This document shows positions 1 to 7,882 of a DNA stretch of 64,000 nucleotides, piece by piece (the stretch's first letter is position 1; each line of letters starts with the position of its first letter). A model generated the notes under the pieces. That model saw only the letters and a list, made by a program, of their open reading frames with translations, ran no database searches and was not told where the DNA came from. The DNA is from Gilliamella sp. Occ3-1. GTDB taxonomy: Bacteria; Pseudomonadota; Gammaproteobacteria; Enterobacterales; Orbaceae. The DNA is taken from assembly GCF_001690655.1 (NCBI RefSeq), contig NZ_LZHQ01000011.1:176136-240135 (forward strand). The letters run 5' to 3'. The position numbers and the translations under genes are program-made.

Positions 1-596
1 GAATCTTTAAAATCATCAAAATGCCCAATCATTTCGTTACCAGCAATATTAAATCCCGTAATAAAGGGATGATAATTATTTTGAATAAAACGCAACGTAT
101 CATAAACAACATTAGCGCCTAAGTGCCTAACACCAATAACATGATATCTAACTATAATATCATAGTCGTTTTGTACCTTAATAATCGCTTTGTCCATGTA
201 AGAAAGAGTTTGATTAAATCTTTCTTTATCCCAAATCAACTCTCCATTAACTTCGGTTGTACAAATATGATAGGGGGACAAAAATAGCTCGCAATAAATT
301 AACCCTTGTTTAGCATTCCTATTAAGAAAATCGTAAGTAATAGAATAATAATCTTCAGGATCTTTTAGAAAGCTAGAAACGGTATCATATGTATTAATAA
401 ACTCTTCAAATTTGGATTCGTCATACAAATATCTACCATTTTTATATTCTTTGGCATTGTATTGACCAGATTGGTAACATAGTGTACTAGGAAAAGGGAT
501 ATTATTTTTTTGTGCTAACTGATGAGCCATGACAGGGGTAATACTGCCTTCAATATGCTCGTGCAATATAACTTTAGGTATTATTTTATCGTTCAT
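1..596 (-). CDS. add: Adenosine deaminase family protein (3' end outside window)
   Basis: The protein reads from an ATG at 594-596 down to the window edge, giving about 198 residues without a stop. Near the N-terminus it has the HxH metal-binding pair (residues 12 and 14, in HEHIEGS), and near the window edge the segment GFNIAGNE, which corresponds to the GxDLAGxE substrate-binding loop of adenosine deaminases. The family hydrolyses adenosine to inosine in the cytoplasm. The neighbouring nucleoside permease, deoD and deoB on the same strand fit a purine salvage role. Only the N-terminal part is visible, so the catalytic Glu and later metal ligands cannot be checked. A related amidohydrolase of the AMP/adenosine deaminase superfamily remains possible. 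Confidence 0.72.
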   Translation of the reverse strand, partial: MNDKIIPKVILHEHIEGSITPVMAHQLAQKNNIPFPSTLCYQSGQYNAKEYKNGRYLYDESKFEEFINTYDTVSSFLKDPEDYYSITYDFLNRNAKQGLIYCELFLSPYHICTTEVNGELIWDKERFNQTLSYMDKAIIKVQNDYDIIVRYHVIGVRHLGANVVYDTLRFIQNNYHPFITGFNIAGNEMIGHFDDFKD

Positions 597-805
597 TAGG
601 TATTTAATCTATTTTTAAATGAGCTAAATTGGCTTTAGTAAAAATGATATTAAACGTTTATTAAAAAATTTTTAATAACATGTATATCATTGTTAATTGG
701 GTTATTTTAACTTGATAAGATACTTATCTGCTATATCTTTTGCATCACTTATTTATATTTTTGTGCGGTAAATCAAATTTTTACGATAATTTATTGTTAG
801 TAAAA

Positions 806-829
806 AGGCAACAAAATGTATTGTTGCCT
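806..829 (-). terminator. Rho-independent terminator after the nucleoside permease gene
   Basis: An 8-bp perfect stem (AGGCAACA with TGTTGCCT) has a short AT loop. On the minus strand it is followed by a T run. It lies about 55 bases past the stop of the minus-strand permease gene. Confidence 0.75.
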
Positions 830-885
830 ACGTATTGATTGAGTGGGAAAAAGCTCCACCACATAATGAACAATTAATAAATGAT

Positions 886-2127
886 TTAAACGGTTTTTGA
901 ATTAGGCTTTTCGTTTTTAAAAATTAACATAAATACAATTGCTAAAACCAAAGCATAACCTGCAAAAATAAGCCAAACTGTTTGCCATTTAGTAACATTT
1001 CCAGCTGTATAATAATCGACTACATAACCACTGCCTACCGAACCTAAATAAGCACCGAACCCATTAGTCATGGTCATAAATAATCCTTGAGCACTATTGC
1101 GAATAGTTGGCGATACCGATTTTTCAACATACATTGAACCAGATATATTGTAAAAGTCAAAAGCACAACCATAAACAATCATTGAAAGAAGAAGTAATAC
1201 AGAACCGAAAAGAGACGGATCGCCATAAGCAAATAAACCAAAACGAGCAACCCAAGCAAGCATACTAATTAGCATAACATATTTAATACCTAAACGTTTC
1301 ATGAAGAAAGGTACAAATAAGATAAATGCGACTTCTGACATTTGAGAAATAGACAACAGTATAGAAGGGTATTTAACCACTAAACTATCAGCATATTCAG
1401 GGAATCTTTCAAAATCATGTAAAAATGGATTACCAAAAGTATTGGTTATTTGTAAAATACCGCCTAATAAAACCGCAAATAGAAAAAATATAACCATTCG
1501 TGGCTGTTTGAATAAAACAACAGCATCTAACCCTAATGAGCTAATGATGTTTTTTTCTTCAGTTTTATTTTTTGCTGTTGGAATCAATGGTAGCAAGAAT
1601 GAATAAAGGCTGAGTAATAAAGCAGATGCAGCTGCAATATAAAGTTGCATGCTGCTCAGTTCTAATTTTAAAATACTTACAAGCCACATAGCAACAATAA
1701 ATCCAATGGTGCCAAAAATTCTGATGCAAGGGAACTCGGTAATAACATCAAGTCCACGTGATTCTAAGCAAGAATAAGCGATTGAATTTGAAATGGCGAT
1801 GGTTGGCATGAAAGCTAGGCAATGAATCAATATCACAATCATCATCATGAAAGGAGATGTTATTGAAGCCGCAATAAATAGCGTTAAAGCACTGATTAAA
1901 TGACAAAGCATATACAAACGGTTAGCAGGTATCCATCTATCCGCTACAATTCCAAGTAAGCCTGGCATAAACAAAGAAGCGATACCCATTGTTCCGTATA
2001 TCGATCCTACTTCAAGACCAGTAAATTGTAATTTACGTATCATATAAGAACCGAGAGTTATTAACCAACTTCCCCAGATAAAATATTGTAAGAAAAATAT
2101 AACCCTAAGTTTAAAATGAATATTCAT
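886..2127 (-). CDS. nupG: Nucleoside:H+ symporter, NupG/XapB family
   Basis: This 413-aa protein is hydrophobic throughout with about twelve membrane segments, as in the nucleoside:H+ symporter branch of the major facilitator superfamily. The start reads FFLQYFIWGSWLITLGSYM, which is characteristic of NupG/XapB, and the length matches (about 418 aa in E. coli). It should import nucleosides across the inner membrane by proton symport. An AAGGAA ribosome site precedes the ATG. It sits downstream of deoD on the same strand, with a strong hairpin between them, so it probably also has its own promoter. NupG and XapB cannot be told apart here; the purine-only context would suit either. Confidence 0.88.
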   Translation of the reverse strand: MNIHFKLRVIFFLQYFIWGSWLITLGSYMIRKLQFTGLEVGSIYGTMGIASLFMPGLLGIVADRWIPANRLYMLCHLISALTLFIAASITSPFMMMIVILIHCLAFMPTIAISNSIAYSCLESRGLDVITEFPCIRIFGTIGFIVAMWLVSILKLELSSMQLYIAAASALLLSLYSFLLPLIPTAKNKTEEKNIISSLGLDAVVLFKQPRMVIFFLFAVLLGGILQITNTFGNPFLHDFERFPEYADSLVVKYPSILLSISQMSEVAFILFVPFFMKRLGIKYVMLISMLAWVARFGLFAYGDPSLFGSVLLLLSMIVYGCAFDFYNISGSMYVEKSVSPTIRNSAQGLFMTMTNGFGAYLGSVGSGYVVDYYTAGNVTKWQTVWLIFAGYALVLAIVFMLIFKNEKPNSKTV

Positions 2128-2202
2128 TTATAATTCCTTAATAAACGAGATTTACTATAATCTAATATCTAAATATCAATAAAATAATTATTTGATCAAA
2201 AT

Positions 2203-2232
2203 AAAAAATGGCAGATTAACCTGCCATTTTTT
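2203..2232 (-). terminator. Terminator hairpin after deoD
   Basis: A perfect 12-bp stem (AAAAAATGGCAG with its complement) has a six-base loop. The A/T arms give a T run on either strand. The deoD stop codon overlaps the stem. This should end or attenuate deoB-deoD transcripts before the permease gene. Confidence 0.85.
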
Positions 2233-2948
2233 TAGTTTTGATTTAATAAAACAGACTCCAGTGCAACAGTGATCATTTCTTTGAACCCTAATTGTCTTTG
2301 TTCTGCTGACATTGCTTCGCCTTTTCGGATATGATCCGAAACCGTACAAATAGCCAGTGCTTTTGCACCATATTCAGCCGCAACGCCATAAATGCCAGCT
2401 GCTTCCATTTCGACGCCTAAAATATTGTACTTTTCCATAACATCAAACATATCAGGTTCAACACTATAAAAAAGATCAGCAGAAAAAAGGTTACCAACTT
2501 TAACATTCACACCCAATTTTTTAGCTGTATTAACGGCATTACAAGTTAAATCAAAATCAGCGATAGCGGCAAAATCATGATCTTTAAAACGTAAACGGTT
2601 GACTTTTGAATCGGTACAAGCACCTAACCCAACAATAACATCCCCCAAGTTGACATTAGGGCTAATTGCACCACATGAACCAATACGAATGATGTTTTCA
2701 ACACCATAAAATTTAATTAGTTCGGTTGTATAGATTGAACAAGATGGAATACCCATTCCATGCCCCATAACTGAAACCTTTTTATCTTTGTAATAACCAG
2801 TGAAACCCAACATGGATCTTACATTAGTAACTTCTGTTGCATTCTCTAAAAAGGTTTCTGCAATGAATTTTGCTCGTAGCGGATCGCCGGGCATTAAAAC
2901 GGTTTTTGCAAAGGCATTATCAACAGCATTAATATGCGGGGTAGACAT
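2232..2948 (-). CDS. deoD: Purine nucleoside phosphorylase, DeoD type
   Basis: The 238-aa product is nearly collinear with E. coli Deo[17 protein letters not shown] near the N-terminus, [18 protein letters not shown], and [14 protein letters not shown]. These form the phosphate and nucleoside sites of the hexameric enzyme. It cleaves purine (deoxy)nucleosides with phosphate to free base and (deoxy)ribose 1-phosphate. The ATG is preceded by AGGAGA at good spacing. It follows deoB by about 48 bases, so both are probably co-transcribed, and DeoB would convert the sugar 1-phosphate it releases. No deoA or deoC lies next to it, unlike the classic deoCABD order. Confidence 0.97.
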   Translation of the reverse strand: MSTPHINAVDNAFAKTVLMPGDPLRAKFIAETFLENATEVTNVRSMLGFTGYYKDKKVSVMGHGMGIPSCSIYTTELIKFYGVENIIRIGSCGAISPNVNLGDVIVGLGACTDSKVNRLRFKDHDFAAIADFDLTCNAVNTAKKLGVNVKVGNLFSADLFYSVEPDMFDVMEKYNILGVEMEAAGIYGVAAEYGAKALAICTVSDHIRKGEAMSAEQRQLGFKEMITVALESVLLNQN

Positions 2949-2996
2949 TAACTTCTCCTGATATTTGTTTCGAAATCGATATTACTTAAACTTAAA

Positions 2997-4229
2997 TTAT
3001 TTATTTTTTATAAAAGATTTACCGTAATCCATTGGCGATAAATCAAAATAATCGGCAACACTCTGTCCTATATCGGCAAATGTTTCACGATGACCTAAAG
3101 AGCCAACAGGCACACTATCTCCGTAGACAATGACAGGTATATGTTCGCGAGTATGATCGGTACCTGACCAAGTTGGATCACAACCATGATCCGCGCTAAT
3201 AATAAGCAGATCGCCAGGTTGGATAAGCGCTAACATCTCCGGAAGACGACTATCAAAATATTCTAAAGCAGCGGCATAACCTGATACATCGCGGCGATGC
3301 CCATAAGAAGAGTCAAAATCGACAAAATTAGTAAATACAATCGTATTATCTTTAGCCTGCTTGATTTCTTCAAGTGATGCATTAAATAAAGCTTCAAGAC
3401 CGGTTGCTTTTACTTTTTTGGTAATTCCAACTTGTGCATAAATATCGGCAATTTTACCAATTGATACTACGGTACCTTGTTTTTCATCAACTAGTTTTTT
3501 AATCATCGTTGGTGCTGGTGGTTCAACAGCAAGATCGTGGCGGTTACCCGTACGCACAAATTCGCCAGCTTTTTTGCCAACAAAAGGTCTAGCAATAACG
3601 CGGCCAATGTTGTAATTACCTTTATTTAGCTCATCACGTGCAATTTCGCAGACTTCATAAAGTTTATCTAAACCGAAAGTCTCCTCATGACAGGCAATTT
3701 GGAATACAGAATCAGCAGAAGTATAAAAAATAGGCTTGCCAGATGCCATATGTTCTTCGCCAAGTTCATCAAGAATAACTGTACCAGATGAGTGACAATT
3801 ACCGAGGTAACCAGGAAGTTTTGCACGAGAGACAATTTTATCTAAAAGATCTTGAGGGAAGCTATTAGTGGTATTAGTAAAATAACCCCAGTCAAAAAGG
3901 ACTGGCACTCCAGCTAATTCCCAATGCCCTGATGGAGTATCTTTACCTGAGGAAATCTCGCTAGCATAGCCATACGAACCAATAATTTCGCCTTCGGTTT
4001 GCATGCCTTTAGGGTAGTGACCAGTTGATTCATACGCCGCTTCGATTAAGCCTAATTTGCCTAAATTAGGTAAATTTAATGGGCCACTACGGCCATGTTC
4101 TGCTTTACCTAAAGCACAAGCCTCAGCAATATGTCCTAAAGTGTCAGCGCCTTCATCGCCATATTTATTTGCATCTTCAGCGCCACCGATTCCAAACGAA
4201 TCTAGGATCATAATAAAAACTCTTTTCAT
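2997..4229 (-). CDS. deoB: Phosphopentomutase
   Basis: The 410-aa protein belongs to the alkaline-phosphatase-like metalloenzyme superfamily. It has the N-terminal metal site [10 protein letters not shown], the GADTLGHI motif, and near the C-terminus [18 protein letters not shown] with its metal-binding Asp/His residues. It interconverts (deoxy)ribose 1-phosphate and 5-phosphate and links nucleoside cleavage to the pentose phosphate pathway. The length is close to the 407 aa of E. coli DeoB. A GAGGAAA site precedes the ATG. It is the first gene of the minus-strand salvage group, so the group's promoter should lie in 4230-4675. Confidence 0.97.
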   Translation of the reverse strand: MKRVFIMILDSFGIGGAEDANKYGDEGADTLGHIAEACALGKAEHGRSGPLNLPNLGKLGLIEAAYESTGHYPKGMQTEGEIIGSYGYASEISSGKDTPSGHWELAGVPVLFDWGYFTNTTNSFPQDLLDKIVSRAKLPGYLGNCHSSGTVILDELGEEHMASGKPIFYTSADSVFQIACHEETFGLDKLYEVCEIARDELNKGNYNIGRVIARPFVGKKAGEFVRTGNRHDLAVEPPAPTMIKKLVDEKQGTVVSIGKIADIYAQVGITKKVKATGLEALFNASLEEIKQAKDNTIVFTNFVDFDSSYGHRRDVSGYAAALEYFDSRLPEMLALIQPGDLLIISADHGCDPTWSGTDHTREHIPVIVYGDSVPVGSLGHRETFADIGQSVADYFDLSPMDYGKSFIKNK

Positions 4230-4675
4230 AATTTCCTCTATCTAATAAGCAAAACTTAACTTATGTACAATTAATAAAATCAATAGCAATCAATCTAATA
4301 AAAATGCCTGCTTTTTGTATTAAAATTCTAACTATAATTCATAAAACGCTACTTAGTTAGCTATAATACACGATAACAAAAAACAAAAAAGATTTAAGCG
4401 CTGCTTTAACTGAATATTTGTTTAAATAATGTGATGAATTTGATCTTAGTCATACTTTTGTAGCCCAAAATATATAAAACGTTTTTTGATGACCAGCTAA
4501 TAGCAAAATTATAGAAAAACTTAAAATCACACACGACTAAATATTTAATCAAATAAGGTTAACCAATGTGGTAATATAAACTCTAAATACGATAGATTGC
4601 AAACTATAGAAATAACCTAAAAAATTGATTGATTTTTGGATGTCTATTTTCACAAAAAAATAAAGGTAGTTATCA
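4230..4675. other. Divergent intergenic region between deoB and murB
   Basis: About 446 bases with very high AT content separate the two divergent start codons. Promoters for both directions must lie here, but I cannot single out a convincing pair. A TGTGA half-site at about 4430 lacks a matching TCACA arm. No credible small gene or RNA was recognised. Confidence 0.5.
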
Positions 4676-5686
4676 ATGAAACAAAAAATTCCTAATACAT
4701 TTGGTTTAACTGTTTTTGCGCAAAAAGTTGTTACTGTAACCAGTCCCGAACAATTACAACAAGTTTGGCAAGATAACTCCCAAAATTTACCAATTATGAT
4801 TATTGGCGAAGGCAGTAACACACTTTTTACCTGTGATTTTGATGGTATGATTATTGTTAATCGCATCAAAGGTATTACCATTAGTGAAACAGAACAAGCA
4901 TGGCATTTGAAAGTTGGTGCTGGCGAAACTTGGCATGATCTAGTATCAACAACCATCAAGGAAAATATACCTGGGCTTGAAAATCTAGCATTAATTCCTG
5001 GATGTGTAGGTTCGGCACCGATTCAAAACATTGGTGCTTATGGAGTTGAGTTTCAAAAAGTTGCTGATTATGTGGAGCTGCTTGAACTAGCTACAGGTAA
5101 AATCACCACTGTAACTGATGGCCAATATGGATATCGTGAAAGTATCTTCAAAAAAGCGTATTTGCAAGGTTATGCTGTTATCAATGTTGGTATAAAATTA
5201 CCAAAACAGTGGCAGCCAGTTTTAACTTATGGGGAATTGCGAAACTTTGATCCCAAAATTGTTACTGCAAAAATGATATTTGATAAAGTGTGCGAAATTC
5301 GTTGTAGTAAATTGCCAGATCCAAAGGTTTTAGGCAATGGTGGAAGTTTTTTTAAAAACCCAGTGATCGATAAAATTGTGGCGGACAAGCTACTTGAAAT
5401 TTATCCAAACATGCCAATATATCCACAAGCTAATCATCAAACAAAATTAGCTGCAGGTTGGCTTATTGATCAGTGTGGTCTTAAAGGCTATCAAATAGGC
5501 GGAGCGGCAGTGCATCAACAACAAGCATTGGTTTTAGTTAATAAAGACCAAGCAACAGCACAAGATGTGGTTGAATTAGCTCGACATATAAAAAAATGTG
5601 TATTACAAAAATTTTCGGTGAATTTATCACCAGAAATCCGATTTATCGGCAACTCGGGTGAAATTGATGCAGACAATTATTTATAA
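4676..5686 (+). CDS. murB: UDP-N-acetylenolpyruvoylglucosamine reductase
   Basis: This 336-aa cytoplasmic flavoenzyme carries out the second committed step of peptidoglycan precursor synthesis, reducing UDP-GlcNAc-enolpyruvate to UDP-MurNAc with NADPH. Seen in order: the FAD-binding GEGSNTLF, the loop GCVGSAPIQNIGAYGVE, YRESIFK, GNGGSFFKNP with the proton-donating Ser, and the C-terminal type I segment AAGWLIDQCGLKG. The length fits type I MurB (E. coli 342 aa). It heads a plus-strand run into a YcaD-like transporter and birA. In E. coli murB and birA are direct neighbours, so the transporter is an insertion in that pair. Confidence 0.97.
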   Translation: MKQKIPNTFGLTVFAQKVVTVTSPEQLQQVWQDNSQNLPIMIIGEGSNTLFTCDFDGMIIVNRIKGITISETEQAWHLKVGAGETWHDLVSTTIKENIPGLENLALIPGCVGSAPIQNIGAYGVEFQKVADYVELLELATGKITTVTDGQYGYRESIFKKAYLQGYAVINVGIKLPKQWQPVLTYGELRNFDPKIVTAKMIFDKVCEIRCSKLPDPKVLGNGGSFFKNPVIDKIVADKLLEIYPNMPIYPQANHQTKLAAGWLIDQCGLKGYQIGGAAVHQQQALVLVNKDQATAQDVVELARHIKKCVLQKFSVNLSPEIRFIGNSGEIDADNYL

Positions 5687-5744
5687 TTAGCACCAAATTA
5701 TAATTGCCCGCAAATTTTAACCCATAATTATACGTGATAACATT

Positions 5745-6887
5745 ATGAAACATTCGTATTCATTCCCTATTTTATTAACGAGTTTGCTCTTTGTAACAAT
5801 CTCTTTGTCAGCATTAAACACACAGGTACCATTGTGGTTAGTGCGTAGTGAGTTTTCGCTTGGGCAAATTGGTCTTGTCGGATCAAGTTATTTTACTGGC
5901 AACTTGCTAGGTACCATTTTCGCCAATTGGTTTATTAATAAATTCAATGCTCGGCACACATACACCTATAGTTGCATTATTTTTGCCATTGCAACCATTG
6001 GATTAAGTTTTTCAATGAATTTTTATAGCTGGATAATGTGGCGATTTTTTATAGGCATTGCTTGTGCGGTCACTTGGGTGGTTATAGAAAGTTGTATATT
6101 ACTCACTGGTCCTGTACGTACGCGAGGAAAAATGCTGGCAGTTTATTTAACCACTTATTACCTAGGTACGGTTTTAGGGCAAGCTTTGTTGCAGTATTTT
6201 CCGCAAAACATATTATATTTTGGATTAGTTATTATGTTACTGATGGGATTAGCAATTTTATTTATTTTGCTGACCCATTATAAATTACCGAAAAGAAAAA
6301 AAAGCAGCTTTAACATCATGCCAATGATATTAAATAAACCCTCTCGAATTGGGTTAACCGGTTGTGTGATTGCAGGGATGCTCATTGGATCGTTATATTC
6401 ACTCTTACCAGCCTATTACTCACACTTAGGATATAGTGATATTCAAGTGGCTAATTGGATGATTTTAATGATTTTATCAGGAGTGATTGCACAAATGCCC
6501 GCCAATTGGTGTGCAGATAAATTTGGACGGCAACTTGTATTATTAATTGAATCGTTACTAATGTTAATTGCATGTATTATGCTGATATTCAATTGGTTTA
6601 ATGCGTTGGCGATTATCTTATTAGGTGCAACCATTTACACCATTTATCCCATATCCATGGCTTGGGCTTGCTCGTGTGTTAGAAAGCAAGATATTGTGGC
6701 GATGAATCAAGCAATGCTATTAACCAACACATTAGGGAGTTTAGCTGCTCCTGCGGTGATAGCATTTATTATGGATAAAACAAGTAATACCTATTTATTT
6801 GTTAGTTTTGCTATAATTTCGTTATACTTCATTATATTATTAGCCCAAAAAAGAGGAACGGATGCGCAGCTACAAAAATCCGCTTAA
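5745..6887 (+). CDS. ycaD: MFS transporter, YcaD family
   Basis: This 380-aa hydrophobic protein has about twelve predicted membrane segments. Similarity to E. coli YcaD (382 aa) is clear in SSYFTGNLLGT, in the WRFFIGIACAVTWVVIESC stretch and in RTRGKMLAVY. YcaD is an inner-membrane major facilitator protein whose substrate is not established, so no cargo is proposed. It starts 58 bases after murB, and its last 26 bases overlap the start of birA in another frame, which implies translational coupling with the biotin ligase gene. Its place between murB and birA is unusual compared with E. coli. Confidence 0.88.
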   Translation: MKHSYSFPILLTSLLFVTISLSALNTQVPLWLVRSEFSLGQIGLVGSSYFTGNLLGTIFANWFINKFNARHTYTYSCIIFAIATIGLSFSMNFYSWIMWRFFIGIACAVTWVVIESCILLTGPVRTRGKMLAVYLTTYYLGTVLGQALLQYFPQNILYFGLVIMLLMGLAILFILLTHYKLPKRKKSSFNIMPMILNKPSRIGLTGCVIAGMLIGSLYSLLPAYYSHLGYSDIQVANWMILMILSGVIAQMPANWCADKFGRQLVLLIESLLMLIACIMLIFNWFNALAIILLGATIYTIYPISMAWACSCVRKQDIVAMNQAMLLTNTLGSLAAPAVIAFIMDKTSNTYLFVSFAIISLYFIILLAQKRGTDAQLQKSA

Positions 6888-7815
6888 ATTAATTGAAATA
6901 CTAGCCGATGGTCAATTCCATTCAGGGGAAGAATTGGCAACAATTTTTGGCATAACCCGTGCTGGTATTAATAAATACATCAAACAACTGCGTGAGTGGG
7001 GGATTGGGCTAAACTCAGTACATGGTAAAGGCTATTGCTTGGCAGCGCCTCTTAATTTGCTTAATAAAACCAAAATTAACCAGCATTACCAATCGAATAG
7101 TCGATGTGAAATATTACCGATTATTGATTCAACTAACCAATATCTACTGGATCGAATTGATCAACTAACATCGGGCGATTGCTGTGTGGCCGAATTTCAA
7201 TCCAAAGCACGGGGAAGGCGAGGGCGAAAATGGTTTTCACCTTTTGGCACTAATCTATACTTTTCAATGTATTGGCGACTAGAACAAGGTGTAGCTGCGG
7301 CAATGGGATTGAGTTTAGTTGTTGGTATTGTTATTGCTGACACCTTACGTGCATTATCTGGCCAAGACATCAAAGTTAAATGGCCAAATGATCTATATAT
7401 TAACGATCAAAAACTAGCTGGTATTTTAGTTGAGCTTGCAGGTAAGACTGGTGACTGTGCCCATGTTGTGATTGGTGTTGGCGTCAATTTAACCATGACA
7501 AACCCAGATACCAACATAGTTAACCAAAAATGGGCTAATTTAGGCAATGTTGATCGTAACTTATTAGTTGCGCAGGTTGCCAAAACCTTAAAAAGTCAAT
7601 TAATAGAATTTGAAAAACATGGTTTAGTGCCATTTATTAATGATTGGAATAGACTAGATAACTTTGTTAACCGTCCTGTAAAACTATTAATTGGCGATAA
7701 CATTATTCGCGGAATAGCAAAAGGTATAAATGACCAAGGAGCCTTATTGTTAGAACAAAATGGTAAAATTGAAGCTCATATTGGTGGCGAAATCTCATTA
7801 AGAAGTGATGAATAA
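6862..7815 (+). CDS. birA: Biotin-protein ligase / biotin operon repressor
   Basis: The 317-aa product has an N-terminal winged helix (residues 1-65, LKLIEILADGQFHSGEELA) and a catalytic domain with the biotinyl-AMP loop GRGRRGRKW, the KWPNDLY motif with the biotin-contacting Lys, and the C-terminal SH3-like domain ending in GGEISLRS. It biotinylates acetyl-CoA carboxylase carrier protein. The retained helix-turn-helix suggests that it also represses biotin genes, as in E. coli (321 aa). The start ATG lies inside the 3' end of the upstream transporter gene, in a different frame. Confidence 0.97.
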   Translation: MRSYKNPLKLIEILADGQFHSGEELATIFGITRAGINKYIKQLREWGIGLNSVHGKGYCLAAPLNLLNKTKINQHYQSNSRCEILPIIDSTNQYLLDRIDQLTSGDCCVAEFQSKARGRRGRKWFSPFGTNLYFSMYWRLEQGVAAAMGLSLVVGIVIADTLRALSGQDIKVKWPNDLYINDQKLAGILVELAGKTGDCAHVVIGVGVNLTMTNPDTNIVNQKWANLGNVDRNLLVAQVAKTLKSQLIEFEKHGLVPFINDWNRLDNFVNRPVKLLIGDNIIRGIAKGINDQGALLLEQNGKIEAHIGGEISLRSDE

Positions 7816-7836
7816 TAGCCTAATAATCATTTAAGA

Positions 7837-7869
7837 AACCTATTCCACTTGCTACAAGCGAAATAGGTT
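7837..7869. terminator. Bidirectional hairpin between birA and zntA
   Basis: An outer 8-bp stem (AACCTATT with AATAGGTT) encloses an inner 4-bp CTTG/CAAG stem. It lies between two convergent genes and has AT-rich flanks, so it can end transcripts from both sides. The T runs are weak. Confidence 0.55.
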
Positions 7870-7882
7870 AATTAAACCAATT

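Noticed and set aside
4425..4450. CRP-like site upstream of deoB (TGTGATGAATTTGATC)
   Set aside because: Only the left half matches; the right arm lacks TCACA, so it is below what I would report as a site.
4549..4959. Minus-strand frame opposite murB
   Set aside because: Shadow of murB and its promoter region; no ribosome site and no protein family features.
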